Of a stretch of DNA of 64,000 nt, positions 38,082-48,120 are shown in pieces. Location of the stretch: contig NZ_CP039690.1 in the NCBI RefSeq assembly GCF_005144885.1, forward strand, positions 3,485,001 to 3,549,000, written 5' to 3'. Origin of the DNA: Phreatobacter stygius. GTDB taxonomy: Bacteria; Pseudomonadota; Alphaproteobacteria; Rhizobiales; Phreatobacteraceae. Made by a program: the position numbers and the translations under genes. The notes below the pieces were generated by a model that made no database searches, was not told the DNA's origin, and saw nothing but the letters and a program-made list of their open reading frames with translations. How positions within the stretch are numbered: the first letter of the stretch is position 1; each line of letters starts with the position of its first letter.

Positions 38082-39404
38082 TCAACGGCCGAGGCGGCGA
38101 ATGCTCACCACTGCGATCAGCGAGACCAGCGAGCAGCCGATGATATAGATCGCCACTGCCGACCAGTCGCCGTTGAACGTCACCAGGAGCCAGGTGGCGA
38201 TCAGCGGTGCCGTGCCGCCGGCCAGCGCCGCGCCGATCTGCGAACCGAGCGTGATGCCGGTATAGCGGACCCGGGTGGCGAAGATCTCCGACATCAGCGT
38301 GCCGAGCGTCGCGTTGATCGGCGCCCAGATGAGCCCGACCGCGACGATGGTGGCGAGCGCCACGGCCCAATAGTGCTTGAGGTCGAGCAGCATGAAATAG
38401 GGGAAGGCGAACAGCGCCATCAGCACGGTGCCGGTGAGGAACACCGCCGGACGGCCGTAGCGGTCCGACAGCCGTCCCATGATCGGGATCATCATGGTGG
38501 TGATGATGGTCGCCACCGTGATCGAGTTCAGGATGGTGAAGCGCTCGATCTTCAGATTGGTCGTCGCATAGCTGACCGCGAAGGTGGTGAAGACATAGAA
38601 GGGCGCCGTCTCGACCACCTTGGCGCCGGTGGCGATCAGCACCTCGCGCCAGTGGTAGCGCAGCGTGTCGAACAACGGCACCTTGGCCACGTCACCATCA
38701 CGCTTGGCCTTTTCGAACTCCGGTGTCTCGTCGATGCCGTTGCGGATCCAAAGGCCCAGAAACACCAGCACGGCGCTGGCCACGAAGGGCACGCGCCAGC
38801 CCCAGGACAAGAACTGGTCGTCCGGCAAGAGACTCATCAGCGACAGCGACAAGGTTGCCATGACCAGGCCGAGCGGAATGCCCATTTGCGGGATCGAGCC
38901 GAAGAAGCCCTTGCGTTCGGCCGGCGCATATTCATAGGCCAGCAACAAAGCGCCGCCCCATTCGCCGGCAATGCCGAGGCCCTGGATCGCCCGCAGCGTG
39001 ACCAGCAGGATCGGCGCCCAGACGCCGATGCTGTCATAGCTCGGCAGGAGGCCGATCAGCACGGTCGAGCCGCCCATCAGAGATAGCGTCAGGACCAGCG
39101 TGCGCTTGCGGCCGATCTTGTCGCCGATATGGGAGAACAGGAAACCGCCGAACGGCCGGATGAAGAAGGTCAGCGAGAACGACAGGTAGGACAGCATCAA
39201 CCCGACGACCGGATCGAAATTCGGGAAGAACAGGCGGTTGAAGGCGAGTGCCGCGATCGTGCCGTAGAGAAAATAGTCGAACCATTCGATCGCGCTGCCG
39301 GTGAGGCTGGCGATCAGCACGCGGCGTTCGACGCCGCCGATGGCGGGCATGGCGGGTGCCGGCGCTGTCGCGGCGGGCAGGACGGAAGCGTTGTCTTTGA
39401 ACAT
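38082..39404 (-). CDS. MFS transporter, metabolite:H+ symporter type
   Basis: A 440-residue 12-segment major facilitator of the MHS type (proline/betaine, shikimate and dicarboxylate carriers). Signatures are ASLTGSAIEWFDYFLYGTIA near the N-terminus, the loop motif GDKIGRKR, RAIQGLGIAGEWGGALLLAY, and a second GRLSDRYGRPA. The ATG at 39404 has a GAGGGGA ribosome site; a longer open frame has no support. It follows the DHDPS-like gene by 164 bases on the same strand, so it probably imports that enzyme's substrate or a related acid. Confidence 0.88.
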   Translation of the reverse strand: MFKDNASVLPAATAPAPAMPAIGGVERRVLIASLTGSAIEWFDYFLYGTIAALAFNRLFFPNFDPVVGLMLSYLSFSLTFFIRPFGGFLFSHIGDKIGRKRTLVLTLSLMGGSTVLIGLLPSYDSIGVWAPILLVTLRAIQGLGIAGEWGGALLLAYEYAPAERKGFFGSIPQMGIPLGLVMATLSLSLMSLLPDDQFLSWGWRVPFVASAVLVFLGLWIRNGIDETPEFEKAKRDGDVAKVPLFDTLRYHWREVLIATGAKVVETAPFYVFTTFAVSYATTNLKIERFTILNSITVATIITTMMIPIMGRLSDRYGRPAVFLTGTVLMALFAFPYFMLLDLKHYWAVALATIVAVGLIWAPINATLGTLMSEIFATRVRYTGITLGSQIGAALAGGTAPLIATWLLVTFNGDWSAVAIYIIGCSLVSLIAVVSIRRLGR

Positions 39405-39568
39405 GATCCCCTCATTCTGTTCAACGGATTGTGGCGAGCCGGCTGGCGCCGGGCTTGATGCGCAGTCCCGTGGTCGCGCGACGGTTTCGGTCGGGCGGCC
39501 GGGCTTCTTGGTTGGCGGGTAGCAGAGGCGGGACCGCGTCAGGCGCGGCCCCGTCGGCTGTGCCGCGA

Positions 39569-40477
39569 TCAGGCCGCGCGCTTCTCGCGCGCGGCGAGAT
39601 CGGCGATCGTTCGGCTGATCACGGAGATGACCATCTCGCGCTCGGCGCCGACCAGCGGCAGGCGCGGCGCGCGTGTCCATTCCGGCGCGCCATAGACCAG
39701 GTGTTCGGCCATCTTGATGTACTGGACAAGCTTGACATGGGTGTCGAGATGGAAGGCCGGCGTCATCAGGCGATAGAGGCCGAGCGCATCGGCGAAGCGG
39801 CCGGCGGCGCAGAGATTGAAGATCTCGACGCATTCTCTAGGCCAGGCATTGGTCATGCCCGATACCCAGCCGATGGCGCCGAGCGCCATGCTCTCCAGGA
39901 TCAGGTCGTCGACCCCGCAGAAGATGCGGAAGCGGTCGCCATGGGCGTTGTAGAGATCGGTGATGCGGCGGATGTCGCCGGTCTCTTCCTTGATCGCGAC
40001 GATGCCCGGCGTACCGGCGAGGTCGGCGAGGATCGCCGGCGTGACGTCGACGCCATAAGCGATCGGGTTGTTGTAGATCATGATCGGCAGGCCCGAGGCG
40101 GCCGCCAGCGACTTGTACCAGGCGGCGGTCTCGCGCGGATCGGTCTTGTAGCCGAGGCTCGGGAAGGCCATCAGGCCCTCGGCGCCAAAGCGCTCGAACA
40201 GGCGGGCGGACGCGGCCGCGGCGTCGGTCGAGATCTCGGCGAGACCTGAGAGCAGCGGCACCCGGCCGGCGACCACTTCCCGCGCGGCGCGGATGACGGT
40301 TTCCTTTTCTTCCATGCGCATCGAGGCATTCTCGCCGAGCATTGGCAGCACGATGACCCCGGAGACGCCGTTGCCGATCAGGCGGTCGATGCTGGCCTGC
40401 GTCGCGGCGAGATCGATCGCGCCGTCCTGCTTCAATTTTGTCGTCACCGCGGGGAATACGCCGGACCATGTGGCCAT
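39569..40477 (-). CDS. Dihydrodipicolinate synthase-like aldolase/lyase
   Basis: A 302-residue TIM-barrel enzyme of the DHDPS/N-acetylneuraminate lyase family with both catalytic residues, Tyr135 (PIMIYNNPIAYG) and the Schiff-base Lys163 (IVAIKEETGD). The loop LPMLGENASM replaces the usual GTTGE motif, so it is not the lysine-pathway DapA but one of the catabolic relatives acting on a 2-oxo acid or sugar acid. An AGGAGA ribosome site supports the ATG at 40477. It is grouped with an MHS transporter downstream. Confidence 0.85.
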   Translation of the reverse strand: MATWSGVFPAVTTKLKQDGAIDLAATQASIDRLIGNGVSGVIVLPMLGENASMRMEEKETVIRAAREVVAGRVPLLSGLAEISTDAAAASARLFERFGAEGLMAFPSLGYKTDPRETAAWYKSLAAASGLPIMIYNNPIAYGVDVTPAILADLAGTPGIVAIKEETGDIRRITDLYNAHGDRFRIFCGVDDLILESMALGAIGWVSGMTNAWPRECVEIFNLCAAGRFADALGLYRLMTPAFHLDTHVKLVQYIKMAEHLVYGAPEWTRAPRLPLVGAEREMVISVISRTIADLAAREKRAA

Positions 40478-41143
40478 GAAGATCTCCTGAAGGCCTTTGG
40501 CGCCGGCATCACCGCGATGCTCGGCATGCACCAAATTGGATCCGATTTTGCCATTTTTGCGGAGCGCGTCAAGCGCTGTCCAAGATGCCTCAATATGCTG
40601 AAAATCCCGCACATCTGTTGGTCAATGTGCTTGAATTTCGTTTGCTGCGAGCGCTTCGAAGGCGACGACGGGGCTGAAAATGGGCGAAAATAGCGACATT
40701 TTGGATACAATTATGGCAAATGCTTTTGATCTCGGAGTGATGCACGGCGCGTTGAACGATCGTTCCGGTGCAGGCAGGGCGTGCGGAACCGGGGCGCTGC
40801 GGCGGGAATCAGGCGGGGCGTCTTGCGGCCGACGCCAATGCGAGCGTCTCGGGTGGACGGCACCGTTCAGGGGCATGTCGCGGGGCGTCGGCTCGTGACG
40901 GACGGTCGGGCAAAGGCCAAGACGCGCGCGTCGGCTCTTGAGTCGGGACAGGCGAAGCTGTTACGATAATACCAGTTCGAGCCGAACATTGTCCCTCGCG
41001 GGAGGCGCTGCGCGCTGAAGCTCGTCGATCTCGCGTTCATCAGGCTTTGCAGTCGGTCGGTGCTCGGTTCGGGCCCGTCAAGCAGAGGCCGGGGTGAGGC
41101 CCTGGAAGGGCCGGCCCCCCGAAGATGCGAAGGGAGACTGGCC
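40478..41143. promoter_or_regulatory. 666-base gap with two TTGGAT-type palindromes
   Basis: No gene can be supported here; short open frames have shadow-like composition. The part beside the DHDPS-like gene is AT-rich and holds two related dyads: AAATTGGATCCGATTT at 40533-40548 and ATTTTGGATACAATTAT at 40698-40714 (shared core TTGGATNCRA). Such sites suit a GntR-family regulator, and one is encoded 2.3 kb away. The half beside the peroxiredoxin gene is GC-rich and shows only a possible ribosome site (AGGGAGA) before 41144. Confidence 0.5.
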
Positions 41144-41809
<666 letters not shown>

Positions 41810-41885
41810 GGCCTGACAAGGGGGCGCGGCGGTCGTAGTGGAGGCCTCACGACTGCCGGCCGACCATGGGCGTGGAGGCCAGGTC

Positions 41886-42938
41886 ATGATCTTCCGGCAG
41901 CTTTTTGACCAGACGTCGGGAACCTACAGCTATCTCCTCGCCAGCCGGCGCGGCGGCGAGGCGCTGATCATCGATCCCGTGCTGGAAAAGGTGGATCGCT
42001 ACATCCAGCTGTTGCGCGAGCTGGACCTCAAACTGGTCAAGGCGGCGGACACCCACCTTCACGCCGATCATATCACCGGCCTGGGGGCGCTGCGCGACCG
42101 CACCCATTGCATCACCATCATGGGCGAGCAGAGCGGCGTGGACGTGGTTTCCATGCGCGTCTCGGAGGGTGACAGGGTGAAGATCGAAGGCCTTGCGCTG
42201 GATGTGCTCTACACACCCGGCCATACCGACGATTCCTATAGCTTCCTGTTGCCCGACCGGGTCTTCACCGGCGACACCCTGCTAATCCGCGGCACCGGGC
42301 GCACGGATTTTCAGAATGGCGACCCGCGTGCCCAGTATGAATCGATCTTCGGCAAGCTGCTCAAGCTGCCGGACGAAACCCTGGTCTTCCCGGCGCATGA
42401 CTACAAAGGCGACATGGTCAGCACGATCGCCGAAGAGCGAGCTTTCAATCCGCGGCTGCAGGTCGCGTCGGTCGATCAATATGTCGACCTGATGAACAGC
42501 CTCCATTTGCCGAATCCGAAGATGATGGACGTCGCGGTGCCGGCCAACATGCGTGTCGGTCTGGCCCAGGCCGAGATCGCCCGGCGCGGCTGGGCGGTCG
42601 CGCCGGGCGATGCCATGGCGCTGATCGGCCAGCCGGATATCGTGCTGGTCGATCTGCGCGAGCAGCAGGAGCGCGACAAGCACGGCACCATTCCCGGCTC
42701 GCTGCACGCGCCCTATTCCGATCTCGAGGACAATGTGAGGCCGGGTGGCCTGCTGCACGAGCTCGTCGCTTCGACCAGCAAGCGCCTGGTCTTTTATTGC
42801 GCCTTCGGGGAGCGTTCGGCGATGGCCGTTCAGGCGGCCCAGGATGCCGGGCTTGCATCATCCTGCCATATCGAAGGCGGGCTCGGTGCCTGGAAACAGG
42901 CGGACGGCCCGGTGGCGACCGGCCGCCGCCACGGCTGA
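41886..42938 (+). CDS. Persulfide dioxygenase (ETHE1-like)-rhodanese fusion
   Basis: A 350-residue fusion. Residues 1-235 form a metallo-beta-lactamase-fold persulfide dioxygenase: HLHADH at 57-62, PGHTDDS with H113, FTGDTLLIRGTGRTDFQNGD with D130, and VFPAHDY with H171, the ETHE1-type iron ligands and signature. Residues 245-340 form a rhodanese domain with the active-site Cys305 in FYCAFGERSAM. Such fusions oxidise glutathione persulfide to sulfite and move sulfane sulfur, detoxifying sulfide. It starts with ATG 41886 (MIFRQLFDQTSGTYSYLL). It follows the peroxiredoxin gene. Confidence 0.92.
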   Translation: MIFRQLFDQTSGTYSYLLASRRGGEALIIDPVLEKVDRYIQLLRELDLKLVKAADTHLHADHITGLGALRDRTHCITIMGEQSGVDVVSMRVSEGDRVKIEGLALDVLYTPGHTDDSYSFLLPDRVFTGDTLLIRGTGRTDFQNGDPRAQYESIFGKLLKLPDETLVFPAHDYKGDMVSTIAEERAFNPRLQVASVDQYVDLMNSLHLPNPKMMDVAVPANMRVGLAQAEIARRGWAVAPGDAMALIGQPDIVLVDLREQQERDKHGTIPGSLHAPYSDLEDNVRPGGLLHELVASTSKRLVFYCAFGERSAMAVQAAQDAGLASSCHIEGGLGAWKQADGPVATGRRHG

Positions 42939-43003
42939 CAGGGCAAACCGAGGCCTCGCAATGCCTCAGGCCGGCATGGCGAGCGGCCGCTGCAGGCGGG
43001 CGA

Positions 43004-43693
43004 TCATTGCGGCTGACCGGTCCGCCGGCGCCGCCTGGGGCGCTTGGCCATTGCCGATTGCCGCGCGGTTTCGACACTCTCGGTCAAGCGGTCCGCGACG
43101 TCGAGAATATGCGCTTCCAGAACCGCGACCGCGCGATGAAGATCCTTGGCCCGGCAGAGCTCCAGGATGTGGCGATGGTCCGCCTGAGCCTTTCGCCGCC
43201 CGTCCGTGACCTTCATGTGCATGTAGATATAGCGGTCGGTGCCTTCGTGGATCTTGCGGATCATCGCTGTGATATGATCGCGCCTGGCCGGCCGGTACAG
43301 CCGCTCATGGAAGCGCCAGTTCATTTCCCCCCAGGTCTCGATGCCGGAATGGTCCATCTCGGCGATGATGGCTTCGGCCTCCGCCAGGTCCTCGTCGGAC
43401 ATGAAGGGTATGGCGGCGGACAGCAGCCAGCTTTCGACCACCGCGCGCAATTCGAAGGTCTGCCGGATCTCGTCGAGCGAGAGTTCGGCCACCACGGCGC
43501 CGGAATGGGAGACAATTTTGACGAGCCCTTCGACTTCGAGCTGTTTCAGCGCCTCGCGCACCGGGATCCGGCTGACCCCCAGTTCGGTGGCGATCTTCTC
43601 CTGCCGGAGCGCCACGCCCTCTTCGAGCACGCCCGAGAGAATCCGGTCGCGAAGGATCCGGACGACCTCTTCGGCTGCGGTCGCGCGCGTCAT
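43004..43693 (-). CDS. GntR-family regulator, FadR/FCD type
   Basis: A 229-residue regulator with an N-terminal winged HTH (residues 5-75: VVRILRDRILSGVLEEGVAL, ELGVSRIPVREALKQLEVEG) and a C-terminal FCD ligand domain (about 85-215: IRQTFELRAVVESWLLSAAI, WRFHERLYRPARRDHITAMI). An AAAGG site 8 bases upstream supports the ATG at 43693. It is divergent from the M20 amidohydrolase (249-base gap), its likeliest target. The TTGGAT palindromes at 40.5-40.7 kb could be additional targets. Confidence 0.88.
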   Translation of the reverse strand: MTRATAAEEVVRILRDRILSGVLEEGVALRQEKIATELGVSRIPVREALKQLEVEGLVKIVSHSGAVVAELSLDEIRQTFELRAVVESWLLSAAIPFMSDEDLAEAEAIIAEMDHSGIETWGEMNWRFHERLYRPARRDHITAMIRKIHEGTDRYIYMHMKVTDGRRKAQADHRHILELCRAKDLHRAVAVLEAHILDVADRLTESVETARQSAMAKRPRRRRRTGQPQ

Positions 43694-43942
43694 GGACTGC
43701 CCTTTCATGCGAGGTCGATCTCCCCGGCGATGGCCATTCAGGGGCGATGATCCGGGCATTGCTGTCCGGCACCGCCGCCTCTCAATCAATCAGATTGCGC
43801 CGGCCGGCAATCCCGGGCGGCGCGCTTGCCGCCGGCCATGCGCCGCATGTGCAGGACCTGCACGGCTGCCAGGGTGCGCGCGAAGCTGGACTTCGCCAGG
43901 CCGGATTGGGACAATGGCGCAACATCATCAAGCGAGGTCGGA

Positions 43943-45361
43943 ATGGACAATCGTAACGAGTTGTGGCGCCACGTCGACGCCTCGAAGGACCGGCTGATCG
44001 AGCTCAGCGATCGGGTCTGGGGCATGCCCGAGGTTTGTTATACCGAGGCCCGTTCGGTCGCCGAACATGTCGCGGAACTCAGGCATCAGGGCTTTCGTGT
44101 CACCGAGAACGTCGCCGGCATCCCCACCGCGGTGATCGGCGAGGCCGGCGAGGGCGGTCCGGTGATCGCCTTCCTTGGCGAATATGATGCCTTGCCCGGC
44201 TTGAGCCAGGAGGCCGGCGTCGCCGAACACCGCCCGGTCGAGGCTGGCGGTCACGGCCACGGCTGCGGCCACAACCTGCTCGGCTCGGCCGCGCTGCTGG
44301 CGGCCACCGCGACGAAGAACTGGCTGGCCGAAAACAAGATCCCGGGCCGCGTGCGTTATTATGGCTGTCCGGCCGAAGAGGGCGGGGCGGCCAAGGCTTT
44401 CATGGTACGGGCCGGCGCTTTCGCCGATGCCGATGTCGCCATCTCCTGGCATCCGTCGAGCTTCTGGGAGGTGACGCCGCCCTTGTCGCTGGCCAATACC
44501 CGCGCCGATTTCCTGTTCACCGGCCGCACCGCCCATGCCGCGGCCGCACCGCATCTCGGCCGCAGCGCGCTCGACGCGGTCGAACTGATGAGCGTCGGCG
44601 TCAATTACATGCGCGAACACATGCCGAGCGACGCACGCATCCATTATGCCGTGCTCGATACCGGCGGCATCGCGCCCAACGTCGTCCAGGCGACCGCCCG
44701 GGTGCGCTATTCCATTCGCGCCCGTGACCTGCCCGGCATGCTCGAACTGGTCGAGCGGGTCCACAAAGTCGCCAAGGGCGCGGCGATGATGACCGAGACC
44801 GAGGTCGAGATGCGCATCGTCAGCGCAGTCTCCAACGTGCTCGGCAACGGGCCCTTGGAGAAGGCGATGCACTCGATCCTCGAGGAGCTCGGCCCGCCGC
44901 ATTTCGACGAACAGGACCGGGCTTTCGCCAGCCAGATCCGCTCGACCCTGTCGGCGCAGGACATTGCCGCGGTCTATCGCTCGATCGGCTTGCCGGAGAC
45001 CGATGCGCCGCTCGCCGATTTCCTGGTGCCGCTCGATGCGCCGCGCAATCCGGCGATCGGCTCGACCGATGTTGGCGATGTCAGCTGGGTGGTGCCGACC
45101 GTCCAGGCCCATGCGCCGACGGTCGCCATCGGCACGCCGTTCCATACCTGGCAGGTGGTGGCGCAAGGCAAGGCCCCGGCCGCCCACAAGGCCATGGTGC
45201 AGGTGGCAAAGGCCATGGCGGCCACCGGCGCGGCGGTGTTGACCGACCCGGCGCTGCGCGCCGCGGCAAAGGCCGATCTCGCCGAGCGGACCCGCAAGAC
45301 GCCCTATGTCAGCCCGATCCCGGAGGCCGTGGTGCCGCCGTTGACCATGTCGCTCGGCTGA
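43943..45361 (+). CDS. M20-family amidohydrolase, AbgB-like
   Basis: A 472-residue metal-dependent amidohydrolase of the M20/AbgB group. Putative metal ligands and catalytic residues are visible: GHGHGCGHNLLG (C108, H110), CPAEEGGAAKAFM (E145, E146) and ISWHPSS (H170). The dimerisation domain follows (NTRADFLFTGRTAHAAAAPH). AbgB-type enzymes cut N-acyl amino acids such as p-aminobenzoyl-glutamate; the substrate here is open. The ATG at 43943 lies just upstream of the conserved start. It faces the GntR regulator. Confidence 0.88.
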   Translation: MDNRNELWRHVDASKDRLIELSDRVWGMPEVCYTEARSVAEHVAELRHQGFRVTENVAGIPTAVIGEAGEGGPVIAFLGEYDALPGLSQEAGVAEHRPVEAGGHGHGCGHNLLGSAALLAATATKNWLAENKIPGRVRYYGCPAEEGGAAKAFMVRAGAFADADVAISWHPSSFWEVTPPLSLANTRADFLFTGRTAHAAAAPHLGRSALDAVELMSVGVNYMREHMPSDARIHYAVLDTGGIAPNVVQATARVRYSIRARDLPGMLELVERVHKVAKGAAMMTETEVEMRIVSAVSNVLGNGPLEKAMHSILEELGPPHFDEQDRAFASQIRSTLSAQDIAAVYRSIGLPETDAPLADFLVPLDAPRNPAIGSTDVGDVSWVVPTVQAHAPTVAIGTPFHTWQVVAQGKAPAAHKAMVQVAKAMAATGAAVLTDPALRAAAKADLAERTRKTPYVSPIPEAVVPPLTMSLG

Positions 45362-45373
45362 GCCCGTTCAACC

Positions 45374-45402
45374 CCTGCGTCGCGGTTCGGCCGCGGCGCA
45401 GG
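45374..45402 (+). terminator. Hairpin after the amidohydrolase
   Basis: A 12-bp stem CCTGCGTCGCGG / CCGCGGCGCAGG (one mismatch) with loop TTCGG. It begins 12 bases after the amidohydrolase stop and is followed by ATCATCTCTTC, a weak T-run. It probably ends that transcript. The rest of 45362-45555 shows only the upstream region of the GST gene. Confidence 0.5.
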
Positions 45403-45555
45403 ATCATCTCTTCGGCCCCGCGAATTTGCCGGAATTTTCTCTCCGCGCCCGCTTGGTTCGCGCGATGTCGGTGCCCACCTAGAATTGACCTGCCGGCATC
45501 AGCCGGTCTCCAGGCCGTTCTCCTCGCACCGACACGCCCCGCAGAAAGCGACCCC

Positions 45556-46233
45556 ATGGCCAAGCTTACGCTGATCAGTTTTCCGACCTGCCCCTATGTT
45601 CAGCGCGCGATCATCGCGCTGAAGGAAAAGAACGTCGATTTCGACGTCGTCTATATCGATCTCGCCAACAAGCCCGACTGGTTCCTGGCGATTTCGCCGC
45701 TCGGCAAGGTGCCGGTGCTGAAGGTCGAACGGCCGGGTGAGAACGACGCCATCCTGTTCGAGAGCTCGGTGATCGTCGAATATATCGAGGACACCGCCGC
45801 CGGTGCGAAGCTGCATCCGGCCGATCCGCTCGAACGCGCCCAGCATCGTGCCTGGATGGAATATGGCTCGACCGTCCTCGCTGACCTGTTTCGCCTCGGC
45901 ACGGCCAAGACCGACGCCGAACTCGGCGCTGCCAGGGACGCGGTGACCGCCAAGTTCAAGCGCCTGGAAGACACGCTCGGCCAGGGTCCCTATTTCGCCG
46001 GCACCGCCTTCGGTTATGTCGATGCCGTGTTCGCGCCGGCCTTCCGGCAGATCGACGCCCTGGAATCCGCCGTTGAGGCCGGCTTGACCAGGCCGTTCCC
46101 GAAAGTCGCGGCCTGGCGGGCGGCGCTGGCCGCGCGGCCGAGCGTCAAGGCGGCGGTGCCGGCTGACTACCAGGCGCTCTACCTGACCCGGCTGCGCAAC
46201 AACGACGCCCAGGTGCTGAAGCTCGCCGCCTGA
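45556..46233 (+). CDS. Glutathione S-transferase, Cys-type
   Basis: A 225-residue GST. The thioredoxin-like N-terminal domain begins MAKLTLISFPTCPYVQRAII; Cys12 in TCPYVQ points to the omega/beta-like, glutaredoxin-like class. The cis-Pro loop is GKVPVLKVE and the glutathione-binding ESSVIVEYIED follows. The helical C-terminal domain runs from about 90 to 215. The substrate is unknown; a role in deglutathionylation or dehalogenation is possible. It is monocistronic and convergent with the GNAT gene. Confidence 0.88.
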   Translation: MAKLTLISFPTCPYVQRAIIALKEKNVDFDVVYIDLANKPDWFLAISPLGKVPVLKVERPGENDAILFESSVIVEYIEDTAAGAKLHPADPLERAQHRAWMEYGSTVLADLFRLGTAKTDAELGAARDAVTAKFKRLEDTLGQGPYFAGTAFGYVDAVFAPAFRQIDALESAVEAGLTRPFPKVAAWRAALAARPSVKAAVPADYQALYLTRLRNNDAQVLKLAA

Positions 46234-46262
46234 CGACGGCTTGGCGGGTCGAGCCGTGCCGC

Positions 46263-46739
46263 TCAGCCCGCCAGCGCCTTGCGGAAGCAGAACTCCCAGC
46301 TCTCGCTGACATCGGCGAGATAACGCGAGACCGGCTCGCGGCTGAAGCCGAGCTTTTCGTAGAAGCCGTGGCCGCGGGTGAAGCGGGTGTCCGACCAGAG
46401 CACGATCTCGCGGGCGCCCTTGGCGCGAACCAGCGCCTCGCCCTCGGCGAACAGCCGCTGCGCCAATCCCGAGCCGCGCGCATCGGCCGCGACATAGACC
46501 TTGAACAGTTCGGCGATGCCGGGCGCCGAGGTCATTGTCGCTGCGAGCGACCCGACGAGTTGGTTGTCGTTCTCGGCGATGAACAACTGCCCGCCATGGG
46601 TTCGATAGTGGCTGGCCGGCGCCCTGAGTTCCGGAAATTCGTCATCGAGGAACTGGCAGCCGGGATATTCCGCGAAGACGCGGGCGATCAGGCGGGCGAG
46701 GCGCGTGCCATCGGCATCGGTCGCGGGGCGGATGATCAT
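46263..46739 (-). CDS. GNAT-family N-acetyltransferase
   Basis: A 158-residue acetyltransferase. The CoA-binding motif is [20 protein letters not shown] (residues about 85-104) and a C-terminal block [20 protein letters not shown] follows. The substrate is unknown. The ATG at 46739 overlaps the aat stop (ATGA), so the two genes are co-translated, though no functional link is evident. Confidence 0.87.
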   Translation of the reverse strand: MIIRPATDADGTRLARLIARVFAEYPGCQFLDDEFPELRAPASHYRTHGGQLFIAENDNQLVGSLAATMTSAPGIAELFKVYVAADARGSGLAQRLFAEGEALVRAKGAREIVLWSDTRFTRGHGFYEKLGFSREPVSRYLADVSESWEFCFRKALAG

Positions 46740-47416
46740 AATGCGATGGTCCTCGTCGCCTGGATGACGGCGAGCGCGTCTTTAGGGGCGAGCGGCGCCG
46801 GCGTCCAGGTCGCGCCGGCCGCGACCGCCTCGTCGAGCAGCCTTTGATATTGCCGCCGTGGCAGTTCGATGGCGCCGAGCGAACGCAGGTGGTCGGTGAC
46901 GAACTGGGTATCCAGGAGCCGGAAACCGCCGGCGATCAGCCGCGCCACCAGATGGACCAGCGCCACCTTCGAGGCGTCGCGCTCGACATGGAACATGCTT
47001 TCGCCGAAAAAGGCCGCGCCCAGCCGGACACCATAGAGGCCGCCGACCAGCCGCCCGTCCTGATAGGCCTCGACCGTGTGGCAATGGCCCATGGCGAACA
47101 GCGCGCCATAGAGCGCACGGATGCGGCCGTTGATCCAGGTCGTGCCGCGCCCGTCCGCCGGTGCGGCGCAGGCATCGATCACCGCCTCGAAATCGTGGTC
47201 CATGCGGATCTCGAACCGCCCGGACTTGACGGTGCGGCCGAGCCGCGACGGCACGTCGAAGCCGTCGAGCGGAATGATGCCGCGCCGGTCCGGTTCGACC
47301 CAGTAGAGGCCGGGATCGTCAGCGCCTTCCGACATCGGGAAAATGCCGCAGGCATAAGCCCGGAGAAGCACCTCCGGAGTGATTGCATTGGCGAGGTCGT
47401 CGGTATGGCGGGTCAT
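46736..47416 (-). CDS. aat: Leucyl/phenylalanyl-tRNA--protein transferase
   Basis: A 226-residue Aat that adds Leu or Phe to proteins with N-terminal Arg or Lys, marking them for ClpAP (N-degron pathway). Signatures are [76 protein letters not shown] (with [15 protein letters not shown]) and [15 protein letters not shown]. The length is standard. It is coupled to a GNAT gene by a 4-base overlap. Confidence 0.95.
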   Translation of the reverse strand: MTRHTDDLANAITPEVLLRAYACGIFPMSEGADDPGLYWVEPDRRGIIPLDGFDVPSRLGRTVKSGRFEIRMDHDFEAVIDACAAPADGRGTTWINGRIRALYGALFAMGHCHTVEAYQDGRLVGGLYGVRLGAAFFGESMFHVERDASKVALVHLVARLIAGGFRLLDTQFVTDHLRSLGAIELPRRQYQRLLDEAVAAGATWTPAPLAPKDALAVIQATRTIAL

Positions 47417-47462
47417 GGCGCGCTAATTTTACCGCAGTTCGCCAGCCGCGGGGAGACCGCCG

Positions 47463-47621
47463 TCAAGGCCTTCGCTCGGTGGCCGGCAGCAATTCGCGAT
47501 AGGCGGCGGTGAAGCCACCGGAATTCATCCCCTTGATTTCGGCGGCCCCTGCCGTTGTCGACAGCAGCAGCACCGTCAGCATCAAGGCCAGGCAACGTGC
47601 GATGATCGAGGCAGGTGTCAT
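47463..47621 (-). pseudogene. Remnant of a periplasmic substrate-binding protein (N-terminus only)
   Basis: A 52-codon frame encodes a convincing signal peptide (MTPASIIARCLALMLTVLLL, then STTAGA|AE) and the first mature residues AEIKGMNSGGFTAAYRELLP, which look like the beginning of ModA-like solute-binding proteins (AEIKV.SSGGFTAAY). It stops after PATERRP, and no continuation is found in any frame before aat begins 46 bases on. I read it as a truncated relic; a genuine small secreted protein is the alternative. Confidence 0.5.
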
Positions 47622-47703
47622 GGTCGATCCCCCGTCAAACCCGCGCGCCGCCCGATCCATGCACTGAACGGCACGGCCACGGGCGGTTCGCCGGCTCTCC
47701 GGA

Positions 47704-48120
47704 TCAGCCGGCGAAACCTTTCTCGAAGACGATCTGGCCGTTGTCGGCGAGACCGGTCGCGGCCCAGCCGTTCAGGCGATAGAACCGCTCGGCGCGGGTG
47801 CCATGGCCAGTGGTCAGCCAGGCCTTGCAATGGCCGGCACCCTTCAGCGCGGCGCAAGCCGCGGCGAGCAGGGCCTGGCCGGCGCCACGCCCTTCGAAGT
47901 CCGGATCGATGAACAGCGCGAAGATCGAGCCGTCGCGCGGGTCGGCCGATGAGAACCCCTGGATCGTGCCGTCCTGATCCCAGACCCAGAAGCCGTCGCG
48001 ATCGATCAGCCATTCGACCTGGTCGACGATCTTGGCCGGCTGGGTCAGGCGGTTCTCGCGAACCGCCATGCGAATCTCGCCGATCCGTTCGAGGTCGGCG
48101 CGGGTGGCAACCCGGATCAT
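47704..48120 (-). CDS. GNAT-family N-acetyltransferase
   Basis: A 138-residue acetyltransferase with the acetyl-CoA motif IFALFIDPDFEGRGAGQALL (about residues 65-84) and a FYRLNGWAATGLADNGQIVF end. The substrate is unknown. The ATG at 48120 overlaps the stop of the Bug receptor gene by 4 bases, so they are coupled. Confidence 0.87.
   Translation of the reverse strand: MIRVATRADLERIGEIRMAVRENRLTQPAKIVDQVEWLIDRDGFWVWDQDGTIQGFSSADPRDGSIFALFIDPDFEGRGAGQALLAAACAALKGAGHCKAWLTTGHGTRAERFYRLNGWAATGLADNGQIVFEKGFAG

Noticed and set aside
40680-40969. Short plus-strand genes in the 40.5-41.1 kb gap
   Set aside because: Overlapping short frames with Arg/Gly/Ser-rich composition, no ribosome site and no family; regulatory DNA explains the region better.
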